Part shown: piece by piece, positions 35,447-43,962 of the stretch
Layout: every line of letters begins with the position of its first letter
Position numbering within the stretch: the stretch's first letter is position 1
Assembly: GCA_023229425.1 (NCBI GenBank)
Contig: JALNZG010000015.1
Location: 1 to 64,000 of the forward strand
Direction: 5' to 3'
Origin: Ignavibacteriaceae bacterium
GTDB lineage: Bacteria; Bacteroidota; Ignavibacteria; Ignavibacteriales; Ignavibacteriaceae
Length of the DNA: 64,000 bases
Program-made: the position numbers and the translations under genes
Notes under the pieces: generated by a model
Seen by the model: the letters and a program-made list of their open reading frames with translations, nothing else
Database searches by the model: none
What the model was told of the DNA's origin: nothing

Positions 35447-36346
35447 TTGTTTAACAAAATTATACTTGAAACTAATTTCAACGGATTGCCCTCACCAAAA
35501 AGGGGAAAAGTTCGCGATATTTATGAGGTTGACGACCAATTATTGATTGTTTCCACCGACCGTCTGTCTGCTTTTGATGTGATCATGAATCAAGGAATTC
35601 CCGAAAAAGGAATTGTTCTTAACACTATTTCAGCTTTTTGGTTTAAGATGACGGAGGATATTATTCCGAATCATCTCATTACTACAAATGTTGTTGAATT
35701 CCCGATGATATGCGAACCACATAAAGAAAGCCTACGCGGCAGATCAATGTTAGTAAAAAAAACTAAGGTTGTTCCTATCGAGGCAATAGTCCGCGGTTAT
35801 TTATCAGGCTCAGGTTGGAACGAATATCTAAAAACTGGTGAAGTTTGCGGAATACAATTACCAAAAGGTTTAGTTGAATCTGAGAAGCTTCCAGAGCCAA
35901 TCTTCACTCCTTCTACAAAAGCCGAACTTGGAACTCACGATGAAAATATTTCATTTGAAAAAGCAAAAGAAATTGCCGGTGCGGAAGTAATTGAGAAAAT
36001 GAAAGCTGCGGCAATTCAAATATTTAATTTATGTTCCAAGTATGCTCTTCAAAAAGGCATTATTATTGCCGACACAAAAATGGAATTTGGTTTGGACGAA
36101 CAGAACAATTTAATTTTGATTGACGAACTATTAACGCCCGATTCATCGCGCTTTTGGCAGACTTCCATTTATGAAAAAGGGAAGAGTCAGCAAAGTTTTG
36201 ATAAACAATTTGTGCGCGATTTTCTTCTTTCAATAAAATTTAACAAGCAGCCACCGGCGCCGGATTTGCCGGAGGAAGTTATTCAAATGACGAGTGAAAA
36301 ATATTTGCAAGCGGTAAAAATCCTAACTGGAATTGACCTAAAGTGA
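35447..36346 (+). CDS. purC: Phosphoribosylaminoimidazole-succinocarboxamide synthase
   Basis: A 299-residue enzyme of purine synthesis. It contains the phosphate loop region KRGKVRDIYEVDDQLLIVSTDRLSAFDV, EAIVRGYLSGSGW, STKAELGTHDENI and DELLTPDSSRFW. The length fits the longer PurC subtype. I chose the TTG at 35447, preceded by aaagga at nine bases, over a more distant TTG at 35390 that would add a non-conserved hydrophobic lead. The next gene overlaps the stop as GTGA. Confidence 0.92.
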   Translation: MFNKIILETNFNGLPSPKRGKVRDIYEVDDQLLIVSTDRLSAFDVIMNQGIPEKGIVLNTISAFWFKMTEDIIPNHLITTNVVEFPMICEPHKESLRGRSMLVKKTKVVPIEAIVRGYLSGSGWNEYLKTGEVCGIQLPKGLVESEKLPEPIFTPSTKAELGTHDENISFEKAKEIAGAEVIEKMKAAAIQIFNLCSKYALQKGIIIADTKMEFGLDEQNNLILIDELLTPDSSRFWQTSIYEKGKSQQSFDKQFVRDFLLSIKFNKQPPAPDLPEEVIQMTSEKYLQAVKILTGIDLK

Positions 36347-36642
36347 AACCGACAAAGATTAAAACCTCACAAAATCAAAATTTAGAAATTACGTGGGAAG
36401 ATAATTCTGTTTCGGGAATTAGTTTCCAAGCGCTTAGAAAATTTTGTCCATGTGCAACTTGTGATGAAGAAAGAGAAAAACAAGGAGAAACATACTTCCC
36501 GTTGTTCATGCTCGATCAGGTGAGTTTGGTTTCGATCGCTCCGGTGGGAAATTATGGAGTAACATTTAAATGGAAAGACGGACACAGTACCGGCATTTAT
36601 GAATTCCCGTATTTAATCAATTTAACAGAAAAATGGTTATAG
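36343..36642 (+). CDS. DUF971 protein
   Basis: A 99-residue protein with the DUF971 (gamma-butyrobetaine-hydroxylase N-terminal-like) pattern: LEITWEDNSVSGISFQALRKFCPCATCDEE, then PVGNYGVTFKWKDGHSTGIYEFPYL. The CPCATC cysteines and the histidine of GHSTG resemble a zinc site. Stand-alone DUF971 proteins occur next to housekeeping genes in many bacteria; links to Fe-S metabolism have been proposed. The GTG start overlaps the purC stop. Confidence 0.88.
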   Translation: MKPTKIKTSQNQNLEITWEDNSVSGISFQALRKFCPCATCDEEREKQGETYFPLFMLDQVSLVSIAPVGNYGVTFKWKDGHSTGIYEFPYLINLTEKWL

Positions 36643-36651
36643 CGGAATTTT

Positions 36652-37245
36652 ATGATCTTACCAAATCAATTAACGGTATTACGAATTATTCTCTCACCGA
36701 TTTTTCTCTACTTATTTCTTTCGGGGAATGAATTGCTGCAGCAAATTTCGCTTGGAGTTTTTTTAGTTGCAGCCTTTACAGATTGGTACGACGGCTGGCT
36801 GGCAAGAAAATATAACTTTATTACAGCATGGGGAAAATTTTGGGATCCCCTTGCCGATAAAATTTTAACCGCCACAGCTTTTGTAGGGTTTGTTTATCTC
36901 GATGTGCTTCCATTCTGGATGGTTCTTCTTATCCTTTTAAGAGATTTTATTATTACCGGATTTCGCGGTTACACAGATTATATCGGCGTTAATTTTATTA
37001 CGAGTTGGTATGGCAAAGTTAAAACCTTTTTCCAGATGGCATTTATTTATTACCTGCTTATCGTTTATATCCTTTCGCAGAATTATTTCTTGAGCAAACA
37101 TTACGGAAACATTTTTGCAATACTTCTTAACCAAACTTTTATTCTTATTGTGATGATTATCGTTACCTTTATTACCGTTCATTCAGGTATTTTATATTTC
37201 ACTGAAAATAAAATTGCGATGAAGAAATTATTAAAGAAAAAATGA
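36652..37245 (+). CDS. pgsA: CDP-diacylglycerol-glycerol-3-phosphate 3-phosphatidyltransferase
   Basis: A 197-residue membrane enzyme that makes phosphatidylglycerophosphate. It has the complete CDP-alcohol phosphotransferase motif, with D-x2-D-G-x2-A-R in DWYDGWLAR and G-x3-D-x3-D in GKFWDPLADK. About five to six membrane helices are visible. It overlaps pgpA by four bases (ATGA), and PgpA uses its product. Confidence 0.93.
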   Translation: MILPNQLTVLRIILSPIFLYLFLSGNELLQQISLGVFLVAAFTDWYDGWLARKYNFITAWGKFWDPLADKILTATAFVGFVYLDVLPFWMVLLILLRDFIITGFRGYTDYIGVNFITSWYGKVKTFFQMAFIYYLLIVYILSQNYFLSKHYGNIFAILLNQTFILIVMIIVTFITVHSGILYFTENKIAMKKLLKKK

Positions 37246-37694
37246 AATTAACTTTTGTAGAAAAAGCATTAGGCTCAACATTATTTAGCGGATATATCCC
37301 GATTGCATCGGGAACATTTTCCAGCGCCGTAGCTTTTGCGTTTTATTGGATCCCCGGATTTGAAAAGCCTTTTATTTTAATCCCCTTGATAATACTTTTT
37401 TCTTTAATCGGGGTTTTAATTGGAACCCGGTTTGAAAAAACTTACGGCAAAGACCCATCTCAATGCACTATTGATGAAACGGTTGGTATGTGGATCAGTT
37501 TACTATTTCTTCCGAAACAATTTACAATTACCATTGTTGCTTTTTTGCTTTGGCGCATCTTAGACATAATAAAACCTTTCCCTGCACGGCAGGCTGAAAA
37601 CCTTGCAGGTGGTATTGGAATTGTTGCCGATGATATTATTTCTGCAGTTTATACAAGTATTATAATGAACTTTATTGTTATTAAGTTTTTTTAG
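37242..37694 (+). CDS. pgpA: Phosphatidylglycerophosphatase A
   Basis: A 150-residue membrane protein that removes the phosphate from phosphatidylglycerophosphate. Family features are SGYIPIASGTFSSAVAF, DPSQCTIDETVGMWISL and RILDIIKPFPARQAENL. It follows pgsA with an ATGA overlap, which fits consecutive steps of phosphatidylglycerol synthesis. Confidence 0.92.
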   Translation: MKLTFVEKALGSTLFSGYIPIASGTFSSAVAFAFYWIPGFEKPFILIPLIILFSLIGVLIGTRFEKTYGKDPSQCTIDETVGMWISLLFLPKQFTITIVAFLLWRILDIIKPFPARQAENLAGGIGIVADDIISAVYTSIIMNFIVIKFF

Positions 37695-37696
37695 GA

Positions 37697-38959
37697 ATGG
37701 AAATGAAAGCGCAAATTATTACAATTGGGGATGAATTATTGATCGGGCAAACTTTAAATTCCAATGCATCCTTTATCGGGAAAAGCCTAACCGATTTACA
37801 AATTGAAGTGCAAAAACAAGCTGTGATCGGAGATGATGAACAAGAAATATTATCTGAATTTGCCTCGGCTTGGATGAATCATGACCTTGTAATCGTAACA
37901 GGTGGGCTTGGTCCCACGCATGATGATATTACCTGCGAAGCGGTTGCTAAATTTTTTAAATGCGAACTTGAAAAAAATGATGAAGTGCTTCTGGATATTA
38001 AAGAAAGATTTACAAGATTAAACCGGACAATGGCTCTTGTTAATGAAACTCAGGCGATGGTTCCTAAGGTGGCTTCGGTAATGAGAAATTATTACGGCAC
38101 TGCTCCCGGACTTTGGATAGAACGTGATAATAAAATGATGGCTGTTATGCCGGGCGTTCCTTATGAAATGAAACAGATGATGACCAATTACATCATCCCA
38201 AAATTATCTGAAAAAATTGCCGTTAGAGATAAGGTTACTAAGCGATTAACTTTACTTACAACCGGTATTGCGGAATCATCATTGTTTGCAAAATTTGGCG
38301 ATATTAAAGAATTTCTACAAGAAGCTAAACTTGCTTTCCTTCCAAGTCAGTTTGGAGTAAAATTAAGATTAACCGTTACGGAAAAAGATGAAAAATCCGC
38401 TTTCAACAAATTGAATGAGCTTGAACAAAAGATCAGATCATTTGCAGGAAGATACATTTACGGAAAGGCTGAAGATGATTTAGCGGAAGTTGTCGGGAAT
38501 CTATTAAAAGAAAGAGGATTGACGATATCTGTGGCAGAATCATGCACCGGCGGAAATATTTGCAGCATGCTTACAAATTTTAGCGGCAGCAGTAAATTTC
38601 TTGAGCGTGGAGTAGTAGTTTACAGTAACGCCGCCAAAGTTGAATTATTAAATGTTAATGAAGACACAATAACTGCTTATGGCGCAGTAAGCAAAGAAGT
38701 TGCTCAGCAAATGGCTGACGGTATCAAATCCATCAGTGGAACAGATATCGGGCTTTCAATCACCGGAGTGTTGGGACCAACCGGTGGTTCAGATGAAAAG
38801 CCGGTTGGTACTGTTTTTATCGGTATCTGTGATCAAAACGGATGTATAGCACAAAAATTTAATTTTGGAGATGATAGAATTTTAAATAAGCAACGTGCAT
38901 CGCAAGCGGCGTTGGATATTGTACGCAAATATATTCTTGGCATTCCTTTAGACGCTTAA
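37697..38959 (+). CDS. cinA: CinA-family nicotinamide-nucleotide amidase / competence-damage protein
   Basis: A 420-residue protein. The N-terminal MoaB-like domain includes IITIGDELLIGQTLNSN and VTGGLGPTHDD, and an ADP-ribose-pyrophosphatase-related linker follows. The C-terminal CinA deamidase domain starts with ISVAESCTGGNICSMLTN and has GVVVYSNAAKVELLNV and SITGVLGPTGGSDEKPVG. It recycles NMN. It precedes thpR and recA as in many bacteria, where cinA and recA are often linked. Confidence 0.94.
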   Translation: MEMKAQIITIGDELLIGQTLNSNASFIGKSLTDLQIEVQKQAVIGDDEQEILSEFASAWMNHDLVIVTGGLGPTHDDITCEAVAKFFKCELEKNDEVLLDIKERFTRLNRTMALVNETQAMVPKVASVMRNYYGTAPGLWIERDNKMMAVMPGVPYEMKQMMTNYIIPKLSEKIAVRDKVTKRLTLLTTGIAESSLFAKFGDIKEFLQEAKLAFLPSQFGVKLRLTVTEKDEKSAFNKLNELEQKIRSFAGRYIYGKAEDDLAEVVGNLLKERGLTISVAESCTGGNICSMLTNFSGSSKFLERGVVVYSNAAKVELLNVNEDTITAYGAVSKEVAQQMADGIKSISGTDIGLSITGVLGPTGGSDEKPVGTVFIGICDQNGCIAQKFNFGDDRILNKQRASQAALDIVRKYILGIPLDA

Positions 38960-38960
38960 T

Positions 38961-38994
38961 TGAATTTGGAATTAGGAATTAGGAATTAGGAATT
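38961..38994. repeat. Heptamer array (ggaatta x3)
   Basis: Three perfect ggaatta units plus flanking near-copies fill the short spacer between cinA and thpR. This is the reverse complement family of the array at 24227. Confidence 0.85.
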
Positions 38995-39017
38995 GAAAAG
39001 TATTAATATATACTACA

Positions 39018-39584
39018 GTGCAGACTGACAAATTACAATACCGTAGATTATTTATTGCACTTGAAATTCCTGAAGATGCAAAAACTAAATTATTCGCATT
39101 CCGCGATGCTGTTCATTTAAATGTAAAATATCGTTGGGAAGTAAAGGATAAAATTCATCTTACTATAAATTTTATTGGTGATGTTAAAGAGGAAAAAATC
39201 CCACTTATAAAAAATGTTATTGATGAAGTGCTGAGGTTTAAACCTTTCTTTTGCCAGATCACAAAGTTTGGATTTTTTCCCAAGACTGGAAATCCAGAAG
39301 TACTTTTTGCAGTACTGCAGGTTGATAGTTTTCTTAATAAAATAGAAAAATTTATATCGGAAAGATTAAAAAACTTCGATATTTTAGCCGATACAAAACC
39401 TTACAAACCGCACATTACTTTGCTGAAGATCAAAGGAAAAACGGAGGAGGGTTTTATTGAAGCGTTTACTTCATACCAATTTGAAAAAATTTCTTTTCTT
39501 GCAAAAGAAATTGTTCTGTACGAGAGTGAGCTGAATCAATCTGGCTCAATTTATAAAAGATTAAAAACAATTTATTTATCATAA
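39018..39584 (+). CDS. thpR: RNA 2',3'-cyclic phosphodiesterase
   Basis: A 188-residue 2H phosphoesterase. Both catalytic HxTx motifs are present (KIHLTINFIGD near residue 45 and KPHITLLKIKG near 134). The start is GTG with FIALEIPEDAK following directly. It is 11 bases upstream of recA. Confidence 0.92.
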   Translation: MQTDKLQYRRLFIALEIPEDAKTKLFAFRDAVHLNVKYRWEVKDKIHLTINFIGDVKEEKIPLIKNVIDEVLRFKPFFCQITKFGFFPKTGNPEVLFAVLQVDSFLNKIEKFISERLKNFDILADTKPYKPHITLLKIKGKTEEGFIEAFTSYQFEKISFLAKEIVLYESELNQSGSIYKRLKTIYLS

Positions 39585-39595
39585 TAGGAGAGTAT

Positions 39596-40678
39596 ATGGC
39601 TAATGACAAAGATGCAAAACTAAAAATTTTAGACGAAACCATCGCCGGAATTGAAAAAGCTTTCGGTAAAGGTTCAATCATGAAACTTGGCGATGGAGTT
39701 ATTAATCCCGTTGAAGCAATTCCAACCGGTGCGCTTTCGCTCGATTGGGCGCTTGGTATCGGCGGTGTTCCGAGAGGAAGAATTATTGAAATTTATGGAC
39801 CTGAATCAAGTGGAAAAACTACTCTCTGCCTCCATATTATTGCTGAAGCACAAAAACTTGGCGGACTTGCAGCATTCATCGATGCTGAACATGCGCTTGA
39901 TGTTAATTATGCTAAACGGCTTGGTGTTGATTCCATGAACTTACTTATTTCCCAACCCGATTTTGGCGAACAGGCTTTAGAAATTGTCGACACGCTTGTC
40001 CGCAGTAACGCCATTGATGTTATTATTATAGATTCAGTTGCAGCGCTTGTTCCGAGAGCTGAAATTGAAGGCGATATGGGAGACGCGCACATGGCTCAAC
40101 AGGCTAGGTTAATGTCTCAAGCTTTGCGTAAACTTACCGGTGCGATAAGTCGTTCTAAAACTTGTGTGATCTTTACAAATCAATTAAGAAGCAAAATCGG
40201 TGTAATGTTCGGCAGCCCGGAAACTACAACCGGCGGAAACGCTTTAAAGTTTTACGCTTCAGTACGACTTGATATTCGACGAATCGGCGCTATCAAAGAG
40301 GGAACTGATGTAATTGGCAACAGAACTAAAGTGAAAATTGTAAAAAGTAAAGTCGCTCCTCCCTTTAAAGAAGTCGAGTTTGATATCCTTTATAATGAAG
40401 GGATCAGCAAAACCGGCGATGTTCTTGATCTTGCGGTTCTTCACAATATTGTTAAAAAAGGTGGTTCATGGTTTACTTTTGGCGAAGATCGCTTCCAGGG
40501 GAGAGAGCAGTTAAAAGCTAAAATGATTGAGTATCCCGAAATGTATACTAAGATGTTAAATGAAGTAAAAGAAAAATTAGGAATGGTTACGGTTGAAGTT
40601 ACTGAACGTGTTAAAGGAACTGCCGAATCTAAAACCGAAACTAAATCGGCTGCGAAAGAGAAAAAAGGAACTAAATAA
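39596..40678 (+). CDS. recA: Recombinase RecA
   Basis: A 360-residue strand-exchange ATPase. Walker A is GPESSGKTT near residue 66, Walker B is IDVIIIDSVAALVP, the L2 region is FTNQLRSKIGVMFG, and the C-terminus is Lys/Glu-rich. A strong ribosome site (taggagag) precedes the ATG. I see no clear LexA box upstream; the spacer is only 11 bases, so transcription probably comes from further upstream. Confidence 0.98.
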   Translation: MANDKDAKLKILDETIAGIEKAFGKGSIMKLGDGVINPVEAIPTGALSLDWALGIGGVPRGRIIEIYGPESSGKTTLCLHIIAEAQKLGGLAAFIDAEHALDVNYAKRLGVDSMNLLISQPDFGEQALEIVDTLVRSNAIDVIIIDSVAALVPRAEIEGDMGDAHMAQQARLMSQALRKLTGAISRSKTCVIFTNQLRSKIGVMFGSPETTTGGNALKFYASVRLDIRRIGAIKEGTDVIGNRTKVKIVKSKVAPPFKEVEFDILYNEGISKTGDVLDLAVLHNIVKKGGSWFTFGEDRFQGREQLKAKMIEYPEMYTKMLNEVKEKLGMVTVEVTERVKGTAESKTETKSAAKEKKGTK

Positions 40679-40681
40679 CCG

Positions 40682-41329
40682 TTGGTTATACTTAAAATTG
40701 TTTCAAAGAATGAAAAGAACGTTGTTGTTACGTTAGAAGACGGCAGCGTTCTTTTTCTTTCTAAAGATCTGATCTACGAAACAGGACTTCGGAAAGGAGA
40801 TGATATTTCTGATGAACTCCGATTGCAGCTCATCGAAGAAAATCAAAAGTATTTCATCAAACAAAAAAGTTTCGATTATCTTTCTAGACGACTCCACTCC
40901 ACAAATGAATTGAGAACAAAACTCCTCCAAAAAAAATATGATAAGCGATTAATTCAAATTGTACTGGATGAACTTCAAGAAAAAAAATATTTAAATGATG
41001 CCGACTTTACAGAACGTTTTATTACTGAGCGAATTTATTTTAAAAAAAGCGGTTCGCAAAAAATAAAATCGGAACTACTAAAAAAGGGAATCCCTTTAAG
41101 TCTGATAGAAGAAAAGCTGCGGCTGGTAGTTGATGAAAATGAGTCGTATGAGAATGCGCTGAGTATCGGGAAAAAGAAAATGACTTCACTCATAAAGAGG
41201 GGATTCGATGATAAAAGAACACGACTTAAACTCTTCGCATATCTTGTTTCTAAAGGATATAATTTTGATACAACCAAGCAAGTTTGCAATGCATTGTTAA
41301 AATCAGATCAATTTGATGATGTAGAATAG
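40682..41329 (+). CDS. recX: Regulatory protein RecX
   Basis: A 215-residue helical modulator of RecA. Family motifs are FDYLSRRLHSTNELRTKLLQK, YLNDADFTERFITERIY, GSQKIKSELLKKGIP and YLVSKGYNFDTTKQV, corresponding to the three-helix RecX repeats. The TTG start lies three bases after the recA stop. Confidence 0.93.
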   Translation: MVILKIVSKNEKNVVVTLEDGSVLFLSKDLIYETGLRKGDDISDELRLQLIEENQKYFIKQKSFDYLSRRLHSTNELRTKLLQKKYDKRLIQIVLDELQEKKYLNDADFTERFITERIYFKKSGSQKIKSELLKKGIPLSLIEEKLRLVVDENESYENALSIGKKKMTSLIKRGFDDKRTRLKLFAYLVSKGYNFDTTKQVCNALLKSDQFDDVE

Positions 41330-41403
41330 AAAAGAGGGAAGTAAATTAAAATTTATTGGCAAGGTGGACAGGTTATTATTATTCATAGCGTGGTAAACCG
41401 CAT

Positions 41404-41438
41404 GGTTGATGGTTGAGTTTTGATGGATGATGGAATTG
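41404..41438. repeat. Degenerate heptamer array (ggttgat-like)
   Basis: Reads ggttgat, ggttgag, ttttgat, ggatgat, ggaattg in strict seven-base steps. Confidence 0.65.
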
Positions 41439-41638
41439 ACCAAAGTGCTCAAAATATCTTGACACAAAAATCAAAAAGTTAAACGACAATACTATATCTT
41501 GAAATTGCTTTTAGGTGCCAATTTGTTGTAAATGATAATTGAATTTATTACTGTTCACTGCCTAAAAAATATTCAGAATTAAAACCGTCTTCCTTTTTGA
41601 AGATAAATTGAAACGGTTAACAATTTCAGCTTTTATTC

Positions 41639-41672
41639 TCATTAACACCTCGATTAATCGAGGTGTTAATGA
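41639..41672. repeat. 34-base perfect palindrome
   Basis: The half-site is tcattaacacctcgatt; the second half is its exact reverse complement with no spacer. It is not followed by a T run, so a terminator role is unlikely. It could be a protein-binding site, a cruciform-forming element or a transposition or integration scar. Confidence 0.8.
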
Positions 41673-41690
41673 AATAATTTGATACTTATT

Positions 41691-41729
41691 TAAACCGTTT
41701 TACCTGTGCGCCACCGGAGTAACGGTTTA
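41691..41729. repeat. Nine-base inverted repeat
   Basis: taaaccgtt (41691-41699) and aacggttta (41721-41729) are exact reverse complements. Related arms (aaccgt and acggtt) occur on the other side of the palindrome at 41583-41588 and 41613-41618. Confidence 0.6.
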
Positions 41730-41840
41730 TTAAATAGTGCGGTAAACTTGAGTTATTACAAAATAATTAAAAAGGGGGGAAGTGTTTTTTGGTTATTTAA
41801 AAATTAATCTCTAAGTTTCCATTCAGTTCAGTTTAAAATA

Positions 41841-41872
41841 CAAACGCCCGAAGATTTCTCTCCGGGCATTTG
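41841..41872 (-). terminator. Intrinsic terminator of the coiled-coil protein gene
   Basis: On the minus strand caaatgcccg pairs with cgggcgtttg (ten pairs, one wobble) around a 12-base loop, followed by a moderately T-rich stretch. It lies 16 bases past the stop of the gene at 41888. Confidence 0.65.
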
Positions 41873-41887
41873 TCGTGTCCGCAAGCT

Positions 41888-42259
41888 CTATGCGGGTTTT
41901 GATGAAGCATCTGATTGAACTTTGCTAGAAGTTCTTTCTTTATGCGGTGTTAAACCAAAATCCGCAAGAACTTGATTCTTCTTTCCGAAAGACGCGTATA
42001 AGAGCGATGCTAATTTAGCATGTTCTTTATCGCTCACTTCGAATCGAGTTTTGTATTCGTCATGCTTAATTCTAACTAAAGTTCGAGTCTCTTTGTACGA
42101 AGTACGCAGAGCTTCGAGTTCAGTCCGCATTGCACGAATATCTTCTTCCTTAACGCTTGACGGAAAATTCGGTTCTGTGGAATGTTTTCTCACTCCTTCA
42201 GCCAAATTTTCAAGCTTTGACGTTAAGTCAGAATGCATACGATTTAATTCGGTTGCCAT
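41888..42259 (-). CDS. Small coiled-coil protein of unknown function
   Basis: A 123-residue hydrophilic protein. Residues 1-75 are helical with heptad spacing (LNRMHSDLTSKLENLAEGVRK and MRTELEALRTSYKETRTLVRIK); the tail is rich in Ser, Lys and Thr. There is no signal peptide or catalytic motif. A good ribosome site (aaaggag) precedes the ATG and a terminator follows the stop, so it is very likely a real single-gene unit. I do not recognise the family. Confidence 0.75.
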   Translation of the reverse strand: MATELNRMHSDLTSKLENLAEGVRKHSTEPNFPSSVKEEDIRAMRTELEALRTSYKETRTLVRIKHDEYKTRFEVSDKEHAKLASLLYASFGKKNQVLADFGLTPHKERTSSKVQSDASSKPA

Positions 42260-43348
42260 TGTTTTTTCTCCTTTCTTTCAGTTTAAGTGATAAATAGCTA
42301 TGACTTGCTCTAAAAAGGTAGGTTACATAGAAAATGCCCTCCTTTTAATTCAAAATACTTGCTTTGAAATGCTATTTTGAACTTTTTATAGACTCATAGA
42401 ATTAGTTAAAAAACTATTCGTGAACTCAAGAGAATCTATTGATTATTCTCAATGGTCTCGCCAAATTGTCATCATTTCTAAGAACAGTTACATTTGTTGC
42501 TTTCTTCCTAATTATAGGGTTCTTGCACCAAATTTCAATACCAAACTAAAAATATTTTATTTATGTGCAAAGCAAAAACTCACTTTAAAAAATATTTTTT
42601 TTTCTACTTGCTTTTTAAATAATTTTAGTTCCCCTTTATTTATCGAACTCTAACTTATGTTCACTAATTATTGCTTTTTCTGCACTAAAAGAAAGTTTTT
42701 ATAAACCTCCGGTTCCACAGAAAATATCAATAATCTAACAATTCAAATATGATATGCTCAATCACAATCTTCAGGGTTGATATTTGAAGTTTCAATTATA
42801 AAATTTCAAGTTTTAATGGAAACGATCCTAATTTCAATCGTTTCGTTTCTAACTTCAAATGTATTATTTGAAGATTCAATTTTTAAATTTCAAGTTTCAA
42901 TTGAAACGTTCCAAACTTCAATTTTTTCATTCCTAATTACAAATAAGATATTTTTAACTTCAAGATTTTAACTTCTAACCTGTTAATCTGGGACAAAAAA
43001 GTTTGCAGGCGGCAATTCTCCTTTGGCGAACAAGAATGTAATGGAAACATTTTTTTCGTTCAATACTTTTTGGTTCATTTGAGTATTTGAATAAAGTTGA
43101 TTATGAAATATTCAACATTATATTTCATTTTCTTATTCTCTGTAATAATATTCCGCGGGAAAAGTTTTATTACATGGGAATAAATTACGGCAACGAGATG
43201 TTAATCATAGGATTATAAAATATGGTGGTTTTACACTGGAACTTTTGTGTGTCTTTCATCGAAATGGAAATGTTATTCTTGGTTTAATTACTATTTATAC
43301 ACCGGGATTAGGAGCTATTATCAGATGAACATGAACAAGGTAATACAA
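42260..43348. other. 1.1-kb non-coding stretch
   Basis: No supported gene on either strand. The short open frames have no ribosome site or recognisable residues. The only ordered feature is the 196-base heptamer array at 42783-42978. The rest is AT-rich DNA that may include promoters for the minus-strand gene at 42259. Confidence 0.6.
42783..42978. repeat. Long degenerate heptamer array (28 units, 84-base super-repeat)
   Basis: Twenty-eight successive seven-base units with consensus close to tttcaaN: for example tttcaat, tataaaa, tttcaag, ttttaat, ggaaacg, atcctaa, tttcaat. Units also match those twelve steps later (tttcaag with tttcaag, ggaaacg with tgaaacg, tttctaa with ttcctaa), which gives an 84-base second-order repeat. 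The open frame across it is a by-product of the period and not a gene. Confidence 0.85.
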
Positions 43349-43921
43349 TTAATTATTAAAATTATCTCTATTGTTCTTACGATAATTATATAAACGTTCT
43401 GTAAATCCCCCATTTTCCTTAAAATCTTGTTCAAGCTTACGCAGCAATTGGTCTAACAGGTAATTAGTTTGGTTAATAATACATAGCAAAGTATTAGCTG
43501 CAATCTCGGAAGATTGCTCTTCTAAATAAGTCTTATAAGTCAAATACGACCTATCTTCTTGAGAACCAATTTTTCTGATTTTCAAAACTCTTGGATCGTC
43601 TTTGTTCCACAAAGCTAAATTTCTTTGTCGAAGAAAGTCCTGATAATCTATTAACAACTCTTCTAAACTGGCACGTGCAACACCAACTAATTTTAATTCC
43701 GTTTTTTTGGAAGTGCCTGAAGCCATACTACCTTCCGCAATGTTTTGCCTGCCACTTCTTGCAGCTTGCACCATTTGATCTGTAGTGCGCGATCTTTTAT
43801 CAACAAAGCGGTCGCAAAACTTTACCGTGCCATCGTAAACTATCTCCGCCATTTGGTAAGATTTTAAATTACGATAACCACCGTGAGGTGGTATTAGGTT
43901 TGAATTATCTTCCATTACCAT
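43349..43921 (-). CDS. Four-helix-bundle protein with suffix domain
   Basis: A 190-residue protein. Residues 15-120 match the four-helix-bundle family related to 23S rRNA intervening-sequence proteins and to the Avd accessory protein of diversity-generating retroelements (YRNLKSYQMAEIVYDGTVKFC, QMVQAARSGRQNIAEGS, TELKLVGVARASLEELLIDY). The extra C-terminal helices fit the suffix variant. No reverse transcriptase or variable repeat lies in the window, so an Avd role is not supported. It opens the defence island on the minus strand, 41 bases downstream of the DUF262 gene. Confidence 0.8.
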   Translation of the reverse strand: MVMEDNSNLIPPHGGYRNLKSYQMAEIVYDGTVKFCDRFVDKRSRTTDQMVQAARSGRQNIAEGSMASGTSKKTELKLVGVARASLEELLIDYQDFLRQRNLALWNKDDPRVLKIRKIGSQEDRSYLTYKTYLEEQSSEIAANTLLCIINQTNYLLDQLLRKLEQDFKENGGFTERLYNYRKNNRDNFNN

Positions 43922-43962
43922 TTTTTAGTATTCATCATTAAATTGGATACAGAATAACAACT

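Larger units (their letters stand above)
41330..41887. other. 558-base non-coding spacer rich in inverted repeats
   Basis: No supported gene. It contains a heptamer array (41404-41438), a 34-base perfect palindrome (41639-41672) flanked by two hairpins with related arms (41580-41618 and 41691-41729), and the terminator of the minus-strand gene that follows. It marks the left edge of the accessory island. Confidence 0.6.

Noticed and set aside
42420..42653. Open frame of 77 codons in the 1.1-kb gap
   Set aside because: AT-rich, TTG-type start without ribosome site, no recognisable motif, composition like the surrounding spacer.
42777..42971. Open frame of 64 codons over the long heptamer array
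   Set aside because: The repeating residues are produced by the 7-base (21-base, 84-base) period; there is no ribosome site, and many frames stay open in such DNA.
41330..43348. CRISPR array in the repeat-rich gaps
   Set aside because: The repeats are 7-base units without regular spacers of 25-40 bases, and no cas gene is nearby.
43349..43921. Diversity-generating retroelement (Avd-like gene)
   Set aside because: No reverse transcriptase gene, template repeat or variable repeat was found within the window.
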